Shown piece by piece: positions 37,105 to 46,295 of a stretch of 64,000 nucleotides of DNA. The notes below the pieces were generated by a model that saw only the letters and a program-made list of their open reading frames with translations, searched no databases and was not told where the DNA came from. The DNA comes from Verrucomicrobiaceae bacterium (lineage in GTDB: Bacteria > Verrucomicrobiota > Verrucomicrobiia > Verrucomicrobiales > Verrucomicrobiaceae). The first letter of the stretch is position 1; every line of letters starts with the position of its first letter. Location: assembly GCA_016713245.1 (NCBI GenBank), contig JADJPM010000004.1:2542001-2606000 (forward strand), read 5' to 3'. Both the position numbers and the translations under genes were made by a program.

Positions 37105-38789
37105 GGATCTTTTTCCGGCAACTCGACCTTCCGATGCGCGGCGAGCACCGTGAGTTCGCTGGGGGACACCTTGTCCTTCGGCTGGTCGTGGTTGCCGCGA
37201 TTGAAGATGAAGGTGGCTGGGATGAGTTCCGGCTTGGCCTTGGGCAGCTCTGTGAAAGCATGCACAAACTCCTCCAAGGGCTTTTTTGCCCGCACGGCGG
37301 TTGCCTCTTCGGTCATCTTTTTGAGCGTGTCGGCGTGCTTCGTTTTGTTGGTGGTATCGTAAAGGTAGAGCGAGCCGGCACTGAGCTGGTTGATGCGCGG
37401 CCAGGCTTTGAGAAGCTTCGTTTGATCGGCGGTGCGCTTCTTGGCTTCGGTGCGGTAGGCGCTACGCAGAGCTTCGCGATCCTTCTCCGGGGCTTTCGCG
37501 AGTTCCTTATCCAGCACCTCGGCGATGAATTCCTCCTGCTTCACCAAGCGCACGGCATCGAGCTTCTTCGCCTCGGCCTCGATCTTCGCGGACTCGGCCG
37601 CCTGAGCATCCGTGAGCAGTGAAACGAGCCTGCCCGGTGTGCTGCGCCAGGCCTTGGTATCAAAGCCCGGCTCGAACACGGCCCGCAGCCGGTAATAATC
37701 CGCCTGCGAGATCGGATCGTAACGATGATCGTGGCACTGGGCGCAGCCAATGGTGAGACCGTAGAGAGAGGTGCCCACCATCTTGATCGTATCAGCAATG
37801 TTCGCGTTCTGTGTGGCCGCGTCATTCATCTCGCCGGTGCCGTTCGGCGGCATGCGGAGGAAGCCGGTGGCGGTGAGCTTCTCGATGGCCTCGGCGGACA
37901 GATTTTTATACGGCTGCGGCACCATCTCATCGCCCGCGAGTTGCTCCCTCACGAACTGATCGAAGGGTTTATCCTTGTTCAATGCCTGGATGACGTAATC
38001 GCGAAACTTCCACGCCCATTTCCGCTCGAGGTCCTTCTCGCCAAAGCCCTCGCTGTCCGCATAGCCGGCCGCATCCAACCAGTGACGGCCCCAGCGTTCG
38101 CCATAGTGTGGTGAAGCGAGAAGGCGGTCGATGAGAGCACGCACCGCGGCATCGGGGAGGGTTTGACCGGATTGCCCTGACTGACCTAATTGAATGCAGG
38201 CGGCTTCAAAGGTCTGAACCTCCTCGGGAGTGGGTGGGAGGCCGAGGAGATCCAAAGAGGCTCGGCGGATGAAGGTGGCCGGATCGGCCTCGCGAGAGAA
38301 AGAGAGGCCTTTTTCGGTCAATTTGGCCTCGATGAAGCCGTCGAGACTCTTCCTGGCCTGCGCCGAAATCGGCTGGAGTGACCACCACGCCCTTTCCTCA
38401 TCTGTAAAGGCATGTTCAGGCCCGAGCTTCTCCGGCTCGGGGCGGGCGGTCTTGGCTCCGGCGGCGATCCATTGTTCCAAAATGGCAATGTCGCGCTCTT
38501 TGAGCTTCGTTTTGCCCTTTGGCATGTCGCCGGCCTTTACCAGCTCGATGAGATGGCTTTTCGCCGCATCGCCTGGAATGATCGCCGGGCCGTTTTCGCC
38601 GCCTTTTTGAATGAAACGAGCCAGCCGCACGTCCAGGCCGCCTTTGGTCTCCCCTTCCTCGCCGTGGCAATGAAAGCAGTTGGCCTTCAAAATCGGGCGA
38701 ACATCCTTTTCAAAGGTCAATGCGGCTCCAACAGCCCAAACGGGAGTGGAAGCGAGCGTGGCGAGAAGAAGGTGACGAAGCATGCGCAA
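37059..38789 (-). CDS. Planctomycete-type cytochrome c + DUF1549 protein (N-terminal part of frameshifted gene)
   Basis: 576 aa before a premature stop. A signal peptide (about 1-22) precedes a PSCyt1 domain with the haem-binding C38-F-H-C41-H42. The DUF1549 (PSCyt2) domain follows, with IRRASLDLLGLPPTPEE, HYGERWGRHWLDAAGYADSEG and GCAQCHDHRYDPI. Such proteins normally continue into DUF1553; here the frame ends in PPPAAASLSRRR while DUF1553 continues in the next frame (entry 36136-37104). Typical of Planctomycetes/Verrucomicrobia; thought to act in periplasmic redox reactions or polysaccharide use. No DUF1501 partner gene is adjacent. Confidence 0.86.
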   Translation of the reverse strand: MRMLRHLLLATLASTPVWAVGAALTFEKDVRPILKANCFHCHGEEGETKGGLDVRLARFIQKGGENGPAIIPGDAAKSHLIELVKAGDMPKGKTKLKERDIAILEQWIAAGAKTARPEPEKLGPEHAFTDEERAWWSLQPISAQARKSLDGFIEAKLTEKGLSFSREADPATFIRRASLDLLGLPPTPEEVQTFEAACIQLGQSGQSGQTLPDAAVRALIDRLLASPHYGERWGRHWLDAAGYADSEGFGEKDLERKWAWKFRDYVIQALNKDKPFDQFVREQLAGDEMVPQPYKNLSAEAIEKLTATGFLRMPPNGTGEMNDAATQNANIADTIKMVGTSLYGLTIGCAQCHDHRYDPISQADYYRLRAVFEPGFDTKAWRSTPGRLVSLLTDAQAAESAKIEAEAKKLDAVRLVKQEEFIAEVLDKELAKAPEKDREALRSAYRTEAKKRTADQTKLLKAWPRINQLSAGSLYLYDTTNKTKHADTLKKMTEEATAVRAKKPLEEFVHAFTELPKAKPELIPATFIFNRGNHDQPKDKVSPSELTVLAAHRKVELPEKDPKLPPPAAASLSRRR

Positions 38790-38847
38790 GGCATACGGGC
38801 CTGCGATCGGGGCTCTTGCCTTGAGAGGAAGGTGTCGGCCAAAAACA

Positions 38848-38877
38848 AAGATGCCCGGCGGGAGGGCCGGGCATCTT
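38848..38877 (-). terminator. Rho-independent terminator of the SPFH gene
   Basis: A perfect 12-bp stem (AAGATGCCCGGC with its complement) and a 6-bp loop. Read on the minus strand it is followed by TTTGTTTTTGG, the usual T-run. It lies 26 bp after the SPFH stop. Confidence 0.85.
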
Positions 38878-38903
38878 CGGGAAGCGCTGATGGAAGTGGA
38901 AAC

Positions 38904-39983
38904 CTACTTCGCGAGGAACTCATCCATCGCCGCTTTGGTGATGCGGTATTGGGTGCCGATCTTCTTGGCCTTGATGTCGCCCGCCTCGATGGTGGCGATG
39001 ACATCCGCCTCGGTCACGCCGAGCGTTTGGGCCACTTGAGCAGGCGTGAGGATATCGACAGCCGGAGCCGCGCCGGGGATCGGAGGTGGTGTGGCACCTG
39101 GGATCGGCGGAGGCGTGGCACCACCAGCGGTATTGAAGACGCCCTGCGCCATCATTTGCTGCGCCATGCCAAAGCCCATCGCGATTTCTGCGGCAGCGCC
39201 GGCAGGACCGCCGCCCCCTTTGGCCATGCCCTCGGCCATCTGGAATTTCACATAGTCGTTCAGATTGCCGATCGCGCCCATGCTGGAGCGCTTGTCGATG
39301 GCCTGCTCGACTTCTGGCGGCACGCTGGCATTTTCGAGGACGAAGCTGGCAATCTCGATGCCGTATTTCGTGGTCGTGATCGGATTGATGATCGGCAGCA
39401 GCGCATCACCGAGCTCGGAGTAGCGCGTGGCGAGATCGAGCACCGGGACCTTGGCCGTGGCGAGGGCATCGGTGAAGACGCTGACGATGCGGCTGCGCAT
39501 GGTGTCGGCAAATTCATCGAGGCGGAAGTGATGGTCGGAGCCAGCCACTTCTTTGAGGAAGACTCGTGGATCGGTGATCTTGAAATCAAAGGTTCCGAAG
39601 GCACGCACACGGACGATGCCGAAGTCCTGATCGCGCATCATGATGGGATTGCTGGTACCCCATTTGTTGCCGGTGAAGAGACGGGTGGTGACGTAGTAGA
39701 TGTCCGCCTTGAAGGGGCTCTCGAAGCCATACTTCCAGCCTTTCAGCGTGGAGAGGATGGGGATGTTGTCGGTGACGAGGTCGTGCTTGCCGGGGGTGAA
39801 GGTATCGCCGAACTGGCCGAGATACACAAACTGCGCCACCTGCGATTCGCGCACGATGAGCTGCGCACCGCGTTTGATTTCTTTGTCCTCATCTGGAAAG
39901 CGCCAGGAGAGGGTGTCGCGTGAGTCGTCAGTCCACTGGATGATTTCCAGAAACTGACCTTTGAGGTAATCCATGAGGCCCAT
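38904..39983 (-). CDS. SPFH/Band 7 protein with C-terminal helix-turn-helix
   Basis: 359 aa from the ATG at 39983 (MGLMDYLKGQFLEIIQWTDD); upstream starts add non-family sequence. Residues 1-240 match the SPFH group called virion core protein-like (YdjI-type): RGAQLIVRESQVAQFVYLGQFGDTFTPGKH, then the long helical stretch. A Gly/Ala/Pro-rich linker (ATPPPIPGATPPPIPGA) leads to a small excisionase/MerR-like helix-turn-helix (LTPAQVAQTLGVTEADVIATIEAGDIKAKKIG...). SPFH proteins form membrane scaffolds; what the helix-turn-helix does is unknown. The terminator lies directly downstream. Confidence 0.85.
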   Translation of the reverse strand: MGLMDYLKGQFLEIIQWTDDSRDTLSWRFPDEDKEIKRGAQLIVRESQVAQFVYLGQFGDTFTPGKHDLVTDNIPILSTLKGWKYGFESPFKADIYYVTTRLFTGNKWGTSNPIMMRDQDFGIVRVRAFGTFDFKITDPRVFLKEVAGSDHHFRLDEFADTMRSRIVSVFTDALATAKVPVLDLATRYSELGDALLPIINPITTTKYGIEIASFVLENASVPPEVEQAIDKRSSMGAIGNLNDYVKFQMAEGMAKGGGGPAGAAAEIAMGFGMAQQMMAQGVFNTAGGATPPPIPGATPPPIPGAAPAVDILTPAQVAQTLGVTEADVIATIEAGDIKAKKIGTQYRITKAAMDEFLAK

Positions 39984-40162
39984 AGTCGTGTGTGGTGTGA
40001 GTTTGTTGTGCGGATGAAATCGCGAGCGGATTGTAGAGGCTCGTTTCCAACTGGCGAGCGTAATTCTGCGACGATTTTTCAGGCGGGGAGATGCAGGAAT
40101 TTCTCGCGAAAAAGCCGCGACATCGTGGCGATCCTCGCCTGCATGCTGCCCCATTTCCCAAC

Positions 40163-40918
40163 ATGAATCTTCACCTGCAAAAACAGTCTGTCGCCATCAT
40201 TGGAGCTGCCCGAGGCATTGGCCGTGCCATTGCCGAAGGATTCCTCGCCGAGGGCTGCGAGGTGCGCGGCTTTGACCGGGATGCCAACGCCGATTTCATC
40301 ACCGCAGGCGATGTGACCGATTACGAGGCGATGCAGGCCTTCGCTGCTGGTTTTGAGCAGGTGGACCATGTCATTTACTGCGCCGGGATCGGCTCCGGAA
40401 AGTTTGGTTTTCCGTTTTGGAATCTCTCCCCTTCCGACTGGCCTCGCGTGCTCCAGGTGAACCTTCTCGGCGCCGTCCACACGGCTCACGCCTTTGCTCC
40501 CAAGCTCGTCGAGCGAGGTGCTGGCAGCATGCTCTTTCTCGTCAGCGTGGCCGGGCAGATGGGCTCGCAGACCGATCCGCCCTACAGCGCCTCCAAAGCG
40601 GCGCTGATCAATTTCATGCAATGCGCCGCGAAGGATCTCGGCCCGCACCATGTCCGCGTAAACGCCCTCGCTCCCGGCATGGTGAAGACCGAGCTGAACG
40701 AATCCATCTGGGCCGCCGGACAAAAACTGCTGCCAGAAGCGGAGCGCCAAAGTTTCGATGATTGGGCCGCCGCCAAGATCAAGAAGGTCTCCCACCTCGG
40801 TCGCTGGCAGATGCCGGAAGAGTATGCCGCCATGGCCTGCTTCCTCGCTTCCGACCATGCGAAGAACATCACCGGCCAGACCTTGAACATCGACGGCGGG
40901 CAAGTAATGCACGCCTGA
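40163..40918 (+). CDS. Short-chain dehydrogenase/reductase
   Basis: 251 aa from the ATG at 40163. Classical SDR: nucleotide-binding GAARGIGRA near the N-terminus, NAG-like CAGIGSGKFG, catalytic Ser in LVSVAG and YSASK (Tyr and Lys), and a C-terminal FLASDHAKNITGQTLNIDGGQ. It oxidises or reduces an alcohol/ketone with NAD(P); substrate not deducible. Divergent from the SPFH gene. Confidence 0.9.
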   Translation: MNLHLQKQSVAIIGAARGIGRAIAEGFLAEGCEVRGFDRDANADFITAGDVTDYEAMQAFAAGFEQVDHVIYCAGIGSGKFGFPFWNLSPSDWPRVLQVNLLGAVHTAHAFAPKLVERGAGSMLFLVSVAGQMGSQTDPPYSASKAALINFMQCAAKDLGPHHVRVNALAPGMVKTELNESIWAAGQKLLPEAERQSFDDWAAAKIKKVSHLGRWQMPEEYAAMACFLASDHAKNITGQTLNIDGGQVMHA

Positions 40919-40925
40919 TGGAGGA

Positions 40926-42230
40926 TCACAGCTTCCCAGCCGCTTTCACGTCGAGATACCGGTTTGCCAGCGCCACAGGAAGCATTTGAGCGGGTTCATC
41001 GACCGTGAGCACGCGATTGGCACGGAGGCTTTCGAGGAGAAGGCGACGCTCGGTGAAGTAGTTCGTCATGGCACCGAACTCGAGGGCATCGGCCAAGTTT
41101 TGCACGGGTTGCGAGGCATGCGCTTCGAGTTCCGCCTCTCGCAGCGTGGCGACGAGGACCAGATGGCGTTTTTGCATCAGGTGGACCGCCGTGGCGAGGG
41201 AACTGCTATCCTCGCTGCGCAGATTGGTGAGCACGATGACCAGCGCACGACGCTTTTGACGGGCCATGACCTGCTCGGCAGCCTCGATGAAGTCACTTGG
41301 CTCGCTGGTTGCTTCGTAGTCGTAGAGGTGGTTCAGCAGCTTCGGCATGCTGTGAGAGCCTTTGACCGGCGGGAGCCACTTTTTCGTGCCGCCAAAGCCG
41401 CACACACCAATCTCATCCCCCTGACGCAGGGCGATGAAGGAGATGAGCAGCATGGCATTGAGGCAATGATCGAACTGGCTCAGCGACCCGTCGAGCGCCC
41501 GCATGCGTCGGCCGCAGTCCGGCACCAGCAGCACTGTCTGGTTGCGCACCTCATCGAAATCTCGGCTGATGAGGCTAAGACGGCGGCTGGTGGCCTTCCA
41601 GTCCACTTTGGACAGCACATCACCGTCTTGGTAATCACGCAGTTGATGAAAATCGAGCGAGGCACCGATGCGGCGGCGACGGATGATGCCCATCTGCTCC
41701 ACGCGATTTGCCATCGCCAGCATGGCAAAGCGCACCACCGGCTCGTAGTTCGGGTAGGCGCGGGTTTGCTGCGGTTCGCCGACGAGGTAGAGACGCCGCC
41801 AAAGGCCGAACATCGAGGATACCAGCGTCTGCACCGGCGTGAAGGTATGCTGGCCTCGCTCGACAAAAACGGCCTCATAGCTCACGGCGGCAAATTGACC
41901 CGGGGAGACCGAAAGGCTGTGCGGCATGCCCGGAGCCGTGGCGGCGGTGGGAATGCCATCAAAGACCTCCATCGCCAAGCGACGGCGCAGGCCATGCGAA
42001 AGCGTGAGCGTGACCGTCGATGGCACGCCGAGTGCAAAACGGCCCGGAAGCGACCGCTCGACTTTCAGGAGGGTCTTTTTTGGCAGTGTGAAAGCATCCG
42101 CGACCATGGCCAGCACGACCACGCCGCCCGCAATCTGCCACAGCAGCGCAAACCGATCCCACACGCTGGCAGCCAGAGCCAGACCAAGCAGGGCGATGAA
42201 GATTTTTAAGAGGGCAGGCGTCGGGCGCAT
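40926..42230 (-). CDS. DUF58-domain membrane protein
   Basis: 434 aa from the ATG at 42230 (MRPTPALLKIF); an ATG at 42314 is further upstream. Two membrane segments (about 8-24 and 30-48) are followed by a beta-rich part and a vWA-like DUF58 domain with GIIRRRRIGASLDFHQLRDYQDGDVLSKVDWKATSRR, the family signature. Such proteins usually go with a MoxR ATPase and are thought to help assemble protein complexes; no MoxR gene is visible here. It converges with the SDR gene. Confidence 0.88.
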   Translation of the reverse strand: MRPTPALLKIFIALLGLALAASVWDRFALLWQIAGGVVVLAMVADAFTLPKKTLLKVERSLPGRFALGVPSTVTLTLSHGLRRRLAMEVFDGIPTAATAPGMPHSLSVSPGQFAAVSYEAVFVERGQHTFTPVQTLVSSMFGLWRRLYLVGEPQQTRAYPNYEPVVRFAMLAMANRVEQMGIIRRRRIGASLDFHQLRDYQDGDVLSKVDWKATSRRLSLISRDFDEVRNQTVLLVPDCGRRMRALDGSLSQFDHCLNAMLLISFIALRQGDEIGVCGFGGTKKWLPPVKGSHSMPKLLNHLYDYEATSEPSDFIEAAEQVMARQKRRALVIVLTNLRSEDSSSLATAVHLMQKRHLVLVATLREAELEAHASQPVQNLADALEFGAMTNYFTERRLLLESLRANRVLTVDEPAQMLPVALANRYLDVKAAGKL

Positions 42231-42423
42231 CTCGCGGAATGCGCCGCTTATAGTGTCTCCCTGGCGAAAGCCCAGTAAATTCCGCACCGAGCACCAGATG
42301 AATGCAGGAGTCATCGAGGCGCATGACCTTCCCCGGCGTAAACTCCCGTTTGCAATCCCCGCCTGCCACGCTTTAAACCGCAGCCGAACCGTTGAATTTT
42401 AAGCACCTACCAGACATCCCGGA

Positions 42424-43446
42424 ATGAAGATCGCTCTCGATGTGATGGGCGGCGACCACGCCCCACAGAACCCGATTGGCGGCGTGAAGCTCGCCCTCGA
42501 GTCCTTGCCGCAGGTAGAGAAAATCTTCCTCGTCGGCGTGCCTGAGGTCATCGAGCGAGAATTGAAGGCTCAGAGCATTTCAAGTCCAAAACTCGAGATC
42601 GTGCCTGCCTCTCAGGTCGTCGATATGAGTGACAGCGGTCTCGATGCCGTCCGCAAAAAGAAGGATAGCTCCATTTCGCGGGCCGTGGACCTCGTCAAAG
42701 AAGGGAAAGCCGATGCCGTCGTGAGCGCCGGACACACCGGAGCCGCGGTGACGGCTTCTTTGATCAAGCTGCGCACCCTCCCGCACATCGAGCGCCCGGC
42801 CATCGTGGCCATCATGCCCTCGCTCACGAAGAACTGGCTCCTCATCGACGCCGGGGCGAATCCAGACAGCGAACCGCAGCACCTCGTGCAAAACGCCATC
42901 ATGGGCACCGCCTTCGCCCGCCATGTGCTGGGCCGCACGGACCCCGTCGTGGGCCTCATGTCCAACGGCACCGAGGAAGAAAAGGGCAACGCCCTCTGCA
43001 AAGAGACCGGCAAACTCCTCCGCCACACCAAAGGCATCCACTTCCGCGGCAATGTGGAAGGTCACGACATCTGGGAAGACCCACCGGACGTGGTCGTGTG
43101 CGATGGCTTCACCGGAAACATCATCCTGAAATCCGGCGAAGGCCTGGCACACGCGATGTTTGCCATGATCAAACGCGAGATCATGGCTGGCACCGTGACG
43201 AAGATCGGTGCCATGCTGGCCAAGCCAGCCTTCAAACGCGTCCGATCCCTCACCAATGCCGATGAGGTCGGCGGCATGCCGCTGCTCGGACTCAATGGCA
43301 TCACCATCATCGCCCACGGCGGGGCCTCTCCCTACGCCATGAAAAACGCCATCCGGCAGGCCTGCGAGTCGATCAAACACCAGATCAATCCGCACATCGA
43401 GGCCGCCGCCACTCAGCACTCCATTTTGAATCATGCCCACGCCTAG
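42424..43446 (+). CDS. plsX: Phosphate acyltransferase
   Basis: 340 aa. Makes acyl-phosphate from acyl-ACP for phospholipid synthesis. N-terminal MKIALDVMGGDHAP is the family signature; VSAGHTGA, PVVGLMSNGTEEEKGN and VVCDGFTGNIILKSGEG are also conserved. It overlaps fabH by 14 bp and is followed by recO. rpmF, often upstream, is not present. Confidence 0.96.
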   Translation: MKIALDVMGGDHAPQNPIGGVKLALESLPQVEKIFLVGVPEVIERELKAQSISSPKLEIVPASQVVDMSDSGLDAVRKKKDSSISRAVDLVKEGKADAVVSAGHTGAAVTASLIKLRTLPHIERPAIVAIMPSLTKNWLLIDAGANPDSEPQHLVQNAIMGTAFARHVLGRTDPVVGLMSNGTEEEKGNALCKETGKLLRHTKGIHFRGNVEGHDIWEDPPDVVVCDGFTGNIILKSGEGLAHAMFAMIKREIMAGTVTKIGAMLAKPAFKRVRSLTNADEVGGMPLLGLNGITIIAHGGASPYAMKNAIRQACESIKHQINPHIEAAATQHSILNHAHA

Positions 43447-44455
43447 CACGCAGCCTTTTTGCGCCTCCAGCATCATCGGAACCGGCAGTTACATGCCTGC
43501 CAAGGTGCTCACGAACGAAGACCTCTCCAAACTCGTCGAGACCTCCGATGAATGGATCACCAGCCGCACCGGCATCAAGGAGCGCCGAATCGCCGCACCG
43601 GATGAAGCCACCTCCGACATGGCCTCCGAGGCCGCCCGCCGTGCGATGGACAACGCCGGTGTGAAGCCCGAGGACATCCAGCTCATCATCGTGGCCACCG
43701 TCACGCCCGATATGGCCTTCCCCAGCACCGCCTGCTTTGTGCAAAAGAAGATCGGTGCCTCCAACGCCGTCTGCTTCGATGTCTCCGCCGCCTGCTCCGG
43801 CTTTTTGTATGCGCTGCAAGTGGCCCGTCATTTCATCAACACCGGCAACCGCACCACCGCCCTCGTCATCGGCGCAGAAAAGCTCTCCAGCCTCGTCAAC
43901 TGGCAGGATCGCAATACCTGCGTGCTCTTTGGGGATGGTGCCGGAGCCGTCGTCATCCGCAAAGCATGCGATGATGAAGAGCCGGATGCCCAGGGCCGCG
44001 TCCTGAGCACCGTCATGGGCAGCGATGGCAATCTCGTCGATCTCCTCAAAGTCCCCGGCGGTGGCTCCGCCTGCCCGCTCACGCCGGAAAACATCACCTC
44101 GCGTCCGAACACCATCCACATGGAAGGCCGCGAGACCTTCAAGCATGCCGTCACCCGCATGCTCGAAGCCTCCCAGCAGGCCTTGGAAGTGGCTGGCCTC
44201 ACCGCCGCCGATGTCTCCCTCGTTATCCCCCATCAGGCGAATGCCCGCATCATCACCGCCATCGCCGAACGTCTCGGACTGCCGAGCGAAAAAGTCTTCA
44301 TGAACCTCGACAAATACGGCAACACCAGCGCCGCCACCATCCCCGTGGCCCTGGATGAAGCCCGCCGTGCCGACCTCATCAAAAAAGGCGATGTCATCCT
44401 CCTCGTCGCCTTTGGTGGCGGCTTCACATGGGCGAGTTCTGTCGTGCGCTGGTAG
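43433..44455 (+). CDS. fabH: 3-oxoacyl-ACP synthase III
   Basis: 340 aa. Starts fatty acid synthesis by condensing an acyl-CoA with malonyl-ACP. Catalytic triad visible: C121 in VSAACSGF, H267 in PHQANAR, N297 in DKYGNTSA. GDGAGAVV is the family motif. The start overlaps the plsX end by 14 bp, so the two are coupled. Confidence 0.96.
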   Translation: MPTPSTQPFCASSIIGTGSYMPAKVLTNEDLSKLVETSDEWITSRTGIKERRIAAPDEATSDMASEAARRAMDNAGVKPEDIQLIIVATVTPDMAFPSTACFVQKKIGASNAVCFDVSAACSGFLYALQVARHFINTGNRTTALVIGAEKLSSLVNWQDRNTCVLFGDGAGAVVIRKACDDEEPDAQGRVLSTVMGSDGNLVDLLKVPGGGSACPLTPENITSRPNTIHMEGRETFKHAVTRMLEASQQALEVAGLTAADVSLVIPHQANARIITAIAERLGLPSEKVFMNLDKYGNTSAATIPVALDEARRADLIKKGDVILLVAFGGGFTWASSVVRW

Positions 44456-44509
44456 GATCAGCGTGAGAAAGCCTTCGCCAGATCGGGAAGGCCGGTCAAG
44501 GGATGCCGC

Positions 44510-45061
44510 GTGCAGAAAACCGAAGCCATCCTCATCGGCCGCCAGCGGCAGACGGAGACGAGTTTGCTCGTCGAGTGGTGCTGCGCCGAGTTCGGGATTT
44601 TCAAAACCATCGCCAAAGGAGCTCTCCGTCCCAAATCGCCCTTTGCCGGCGTCCTGGATCTGTTTGTGACCTGCGATCTGCGCTTCGTGCCGGGCAAATC
44701 ATCGGACCTCGGCATCCTCTCGGAGGCTCGCTGGACAAATCCACGCCTCGGGCTGCGCACGAGCTACGGTCGCCTTCTCGCGGCAACGTATCTGGTTAAG
44801 CTCGTCGAGCAGGTGGCGGAGCGCCACGCTCCCCTGCCCGAGGTGCAACCGCTGCTCGTGAAGGCGCTCGACTATCTGGCTGAAAAAGACCCCAATCCGG
44901 CGCTGGTGCATCGCTTTGAGCAACGCCTCGCGGAGGCCTTGGGCATCGTGGCCGAGGGAGAAAAATCCCTCGCCGCCGAGGCCATCGCCGATGTGTTTCA
45001 CCAACGCCTGCCGGTGCAGCGGAAGCAGTTGTTTGAGTGGATGAAGGAACACGCGAAGTGA
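44510..45061 (+). CDS. recO: DNA repair protein RecO (short form)
   Basis: 183 aa with a GTG start. The N-terminal OB fold is recognisable (TEAILIGRQRQTETSLLVEW, FGIFKTIAKGALRPKSPFAGVLDLF), as is the following helical domain. It is shorter than the usual ~240 aa and lacks the zinc-finger cysteines seen in many homologues. Loads RecA on SSB-coated DNA with RecR in gap repair. In line with plsX-fabH. Confidence 0.85.
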   Translation: MQKTEAILIGRQRQTETSLLVEWCCAEFGIFKTIAKGALRPKSPFAGVLDLFVTCDLRFVPGKSSDLGILSEARWTNPRLGLRTSYGRLLAATYLVKLVEQVAERHAPLPEVQPLLVKALDYLAEKDPNPALVHRFEQRLAEALGIVAEGEKSLAAEAIADVFHQRLPVQRKQLFEWMKEHAK

Positions 45062-45067
45062 TTCACC

Positions 45068-46234
45068 TCACGCGCCACGAAACGCTCCCATCTTGGTCAG
45101 ATACCACTCAAAGATATGCGGGCCGTAAAAAAGCCAAAGCAGGGCACCGAGGGCCAGGTAGGGACCGAAGGGGATCTTCGCGCCCCATTCAGCACGACCC
45201 GTGACGCGGGCAAACAGCGCCACGAAAGTGCCGATGACAGAGGCGGCGAGCACGGTGAAGAGCACGCACTTCCAGCCGCAGAAGGCACCGATCATCATCA
45301 GGAAAAACACGTCGCCCATGCCCATGGCTTCACGCGGGATGATGAGCTGGGTGATCTTGCCTTGGAGCTTCGTGACGCCCTCGAGAGGGAATTCCTGGAT
45401 GTCGTTCGCCTGGCGCACCTTGAGTTTTTCCATCCACAGCTCGGCGGTGGTCTTCTGAAACTGGTGACCGTTGACCTGCAACTCCTCGCAGGTGATGAGC
45501 ATGCGATCACTGGCACGCATGAAGATGTCCTCCCAGGGCATTTCCGTATCCGCAAAGCGCACGACCGGCGGCTGGGTATCATCCGGCTGGGTCACCTCCC
45601 AGCTCACAGCCTTTTCAAAGACATGCTTTTTGCGGCCAAATGCTAGTTTGCCGAGTTCGACGATCAACCACAGACCCCCGAGACCAATGGCGGCGCTGCC
45701 AAAGGCCATCAGCACACCGCGACCATGCTCGCCAGGAGCCTCGCCGACGAGCTGCGGCACCCAAAACGAAGCCAGCAAGCCCACTGCGGCTCCACCGAAG
45801 GTGATCGAGTGCGGCAGGATGAAATGCTCGATGTCGATGAAACTGCCGGAAACGAGCAAGCTGATGAAAATCCACAAGCAGAGCACCTGCGGCCCCCAGA
45901 CGGCGATTTGCGGCCAGGGGCCGTGGTGAATCCAAAACACCGCATAAAACAGCACCCCCGTGAGTAGCTCGACGAAGAAGTAGCGACTGGAGATCGGCGA
46001 GGAGCAACTGGAGCATTTGCCACGCAGCATCAGCCAAGAGAAGAGCGGGATGTTCTGCCACATGGGGATCTGCTTTTTGCAGGTGGGGCAGAAGGAGCGC
46101 TTCGGGTTGTTCACCGAGATGTTGCGCGGCACGCGGTAGATCACCACATTGAGGAAGGAGCCGATGCCCGCGCCCATGAAGAAGGCGAGAAAGTGCAGCA
46201 GAGCGTTGAGGATTTCGTGACGGGTAGAGTCCAT
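45068..46234 (-). CDS. Prepilin peptidase (A24)
   Basis: 388 aa from the ATG at 46234. Cleaves and methylates type IV prepilins or pseudopilins in the inner membrane. N-terminal signature GAGIGSFLNVVIYRVPR; two CxxC pairs (CPTCKKQIP and CSSCSSP) in the methylase loop; catalytic aspartates in SFIDIEHFILP and the GMGD motif. Several membrane segments. An insert of about 100 residues (FGRKKHVF to LIIPREAMG) separates the two catalytic halves, longer than in most homologues. It overlaps neither neighbour and converges with recO with 6 bp between stops. Confidence 0.9.
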   Translation of the reverse strand: MDSTRHEILNALLHFLAFFMGAGIGSFLNVVIYRVPRNISVNNPKRSFCPTCKKQIPMWQNIPLFSWLMLRGKCSSCSSPISSRYFFVELLTGVLFYAVFWIHHGPWPQIAVWGPQVLCLWIFISLLVSGSFIDIEHFILPHSITFGGAAVGLLASFWVPQLVGEAPGEHGRGVLMAFGSAAIGLGGLWLIVELGKLAFGRKKHVFEKAVSWEVTQPDDTQPPVVRFADTEMPWEDIFMRASDRMLITCEELQVNGHQFQKTTAELWMEKLKVRQANDIQEFPLEGVTKLQGKITQLIIPREAMGMGDVFFLMMIGAFCGWKCVLFTVLAASVIGTFVALFARVTGRAEWGAKIPFGPYLALGALLWLFYGPHIFEWYLTKMGAFRGA

Positions 46235-46295
46235 GGGCTGTTGGATGCCGGAAACTTGCCTTGCGGCGGTGCTGAACGGAAGCAAAAACTCCCTC

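Noticed and set aside
38412..39923. Long open frame (503 codons) on the plus strand
   Set aside because: Antisense of the cytochrome c/DUF1549 and SPFH genes; it would span a strong terminator and has no recognisable domain.
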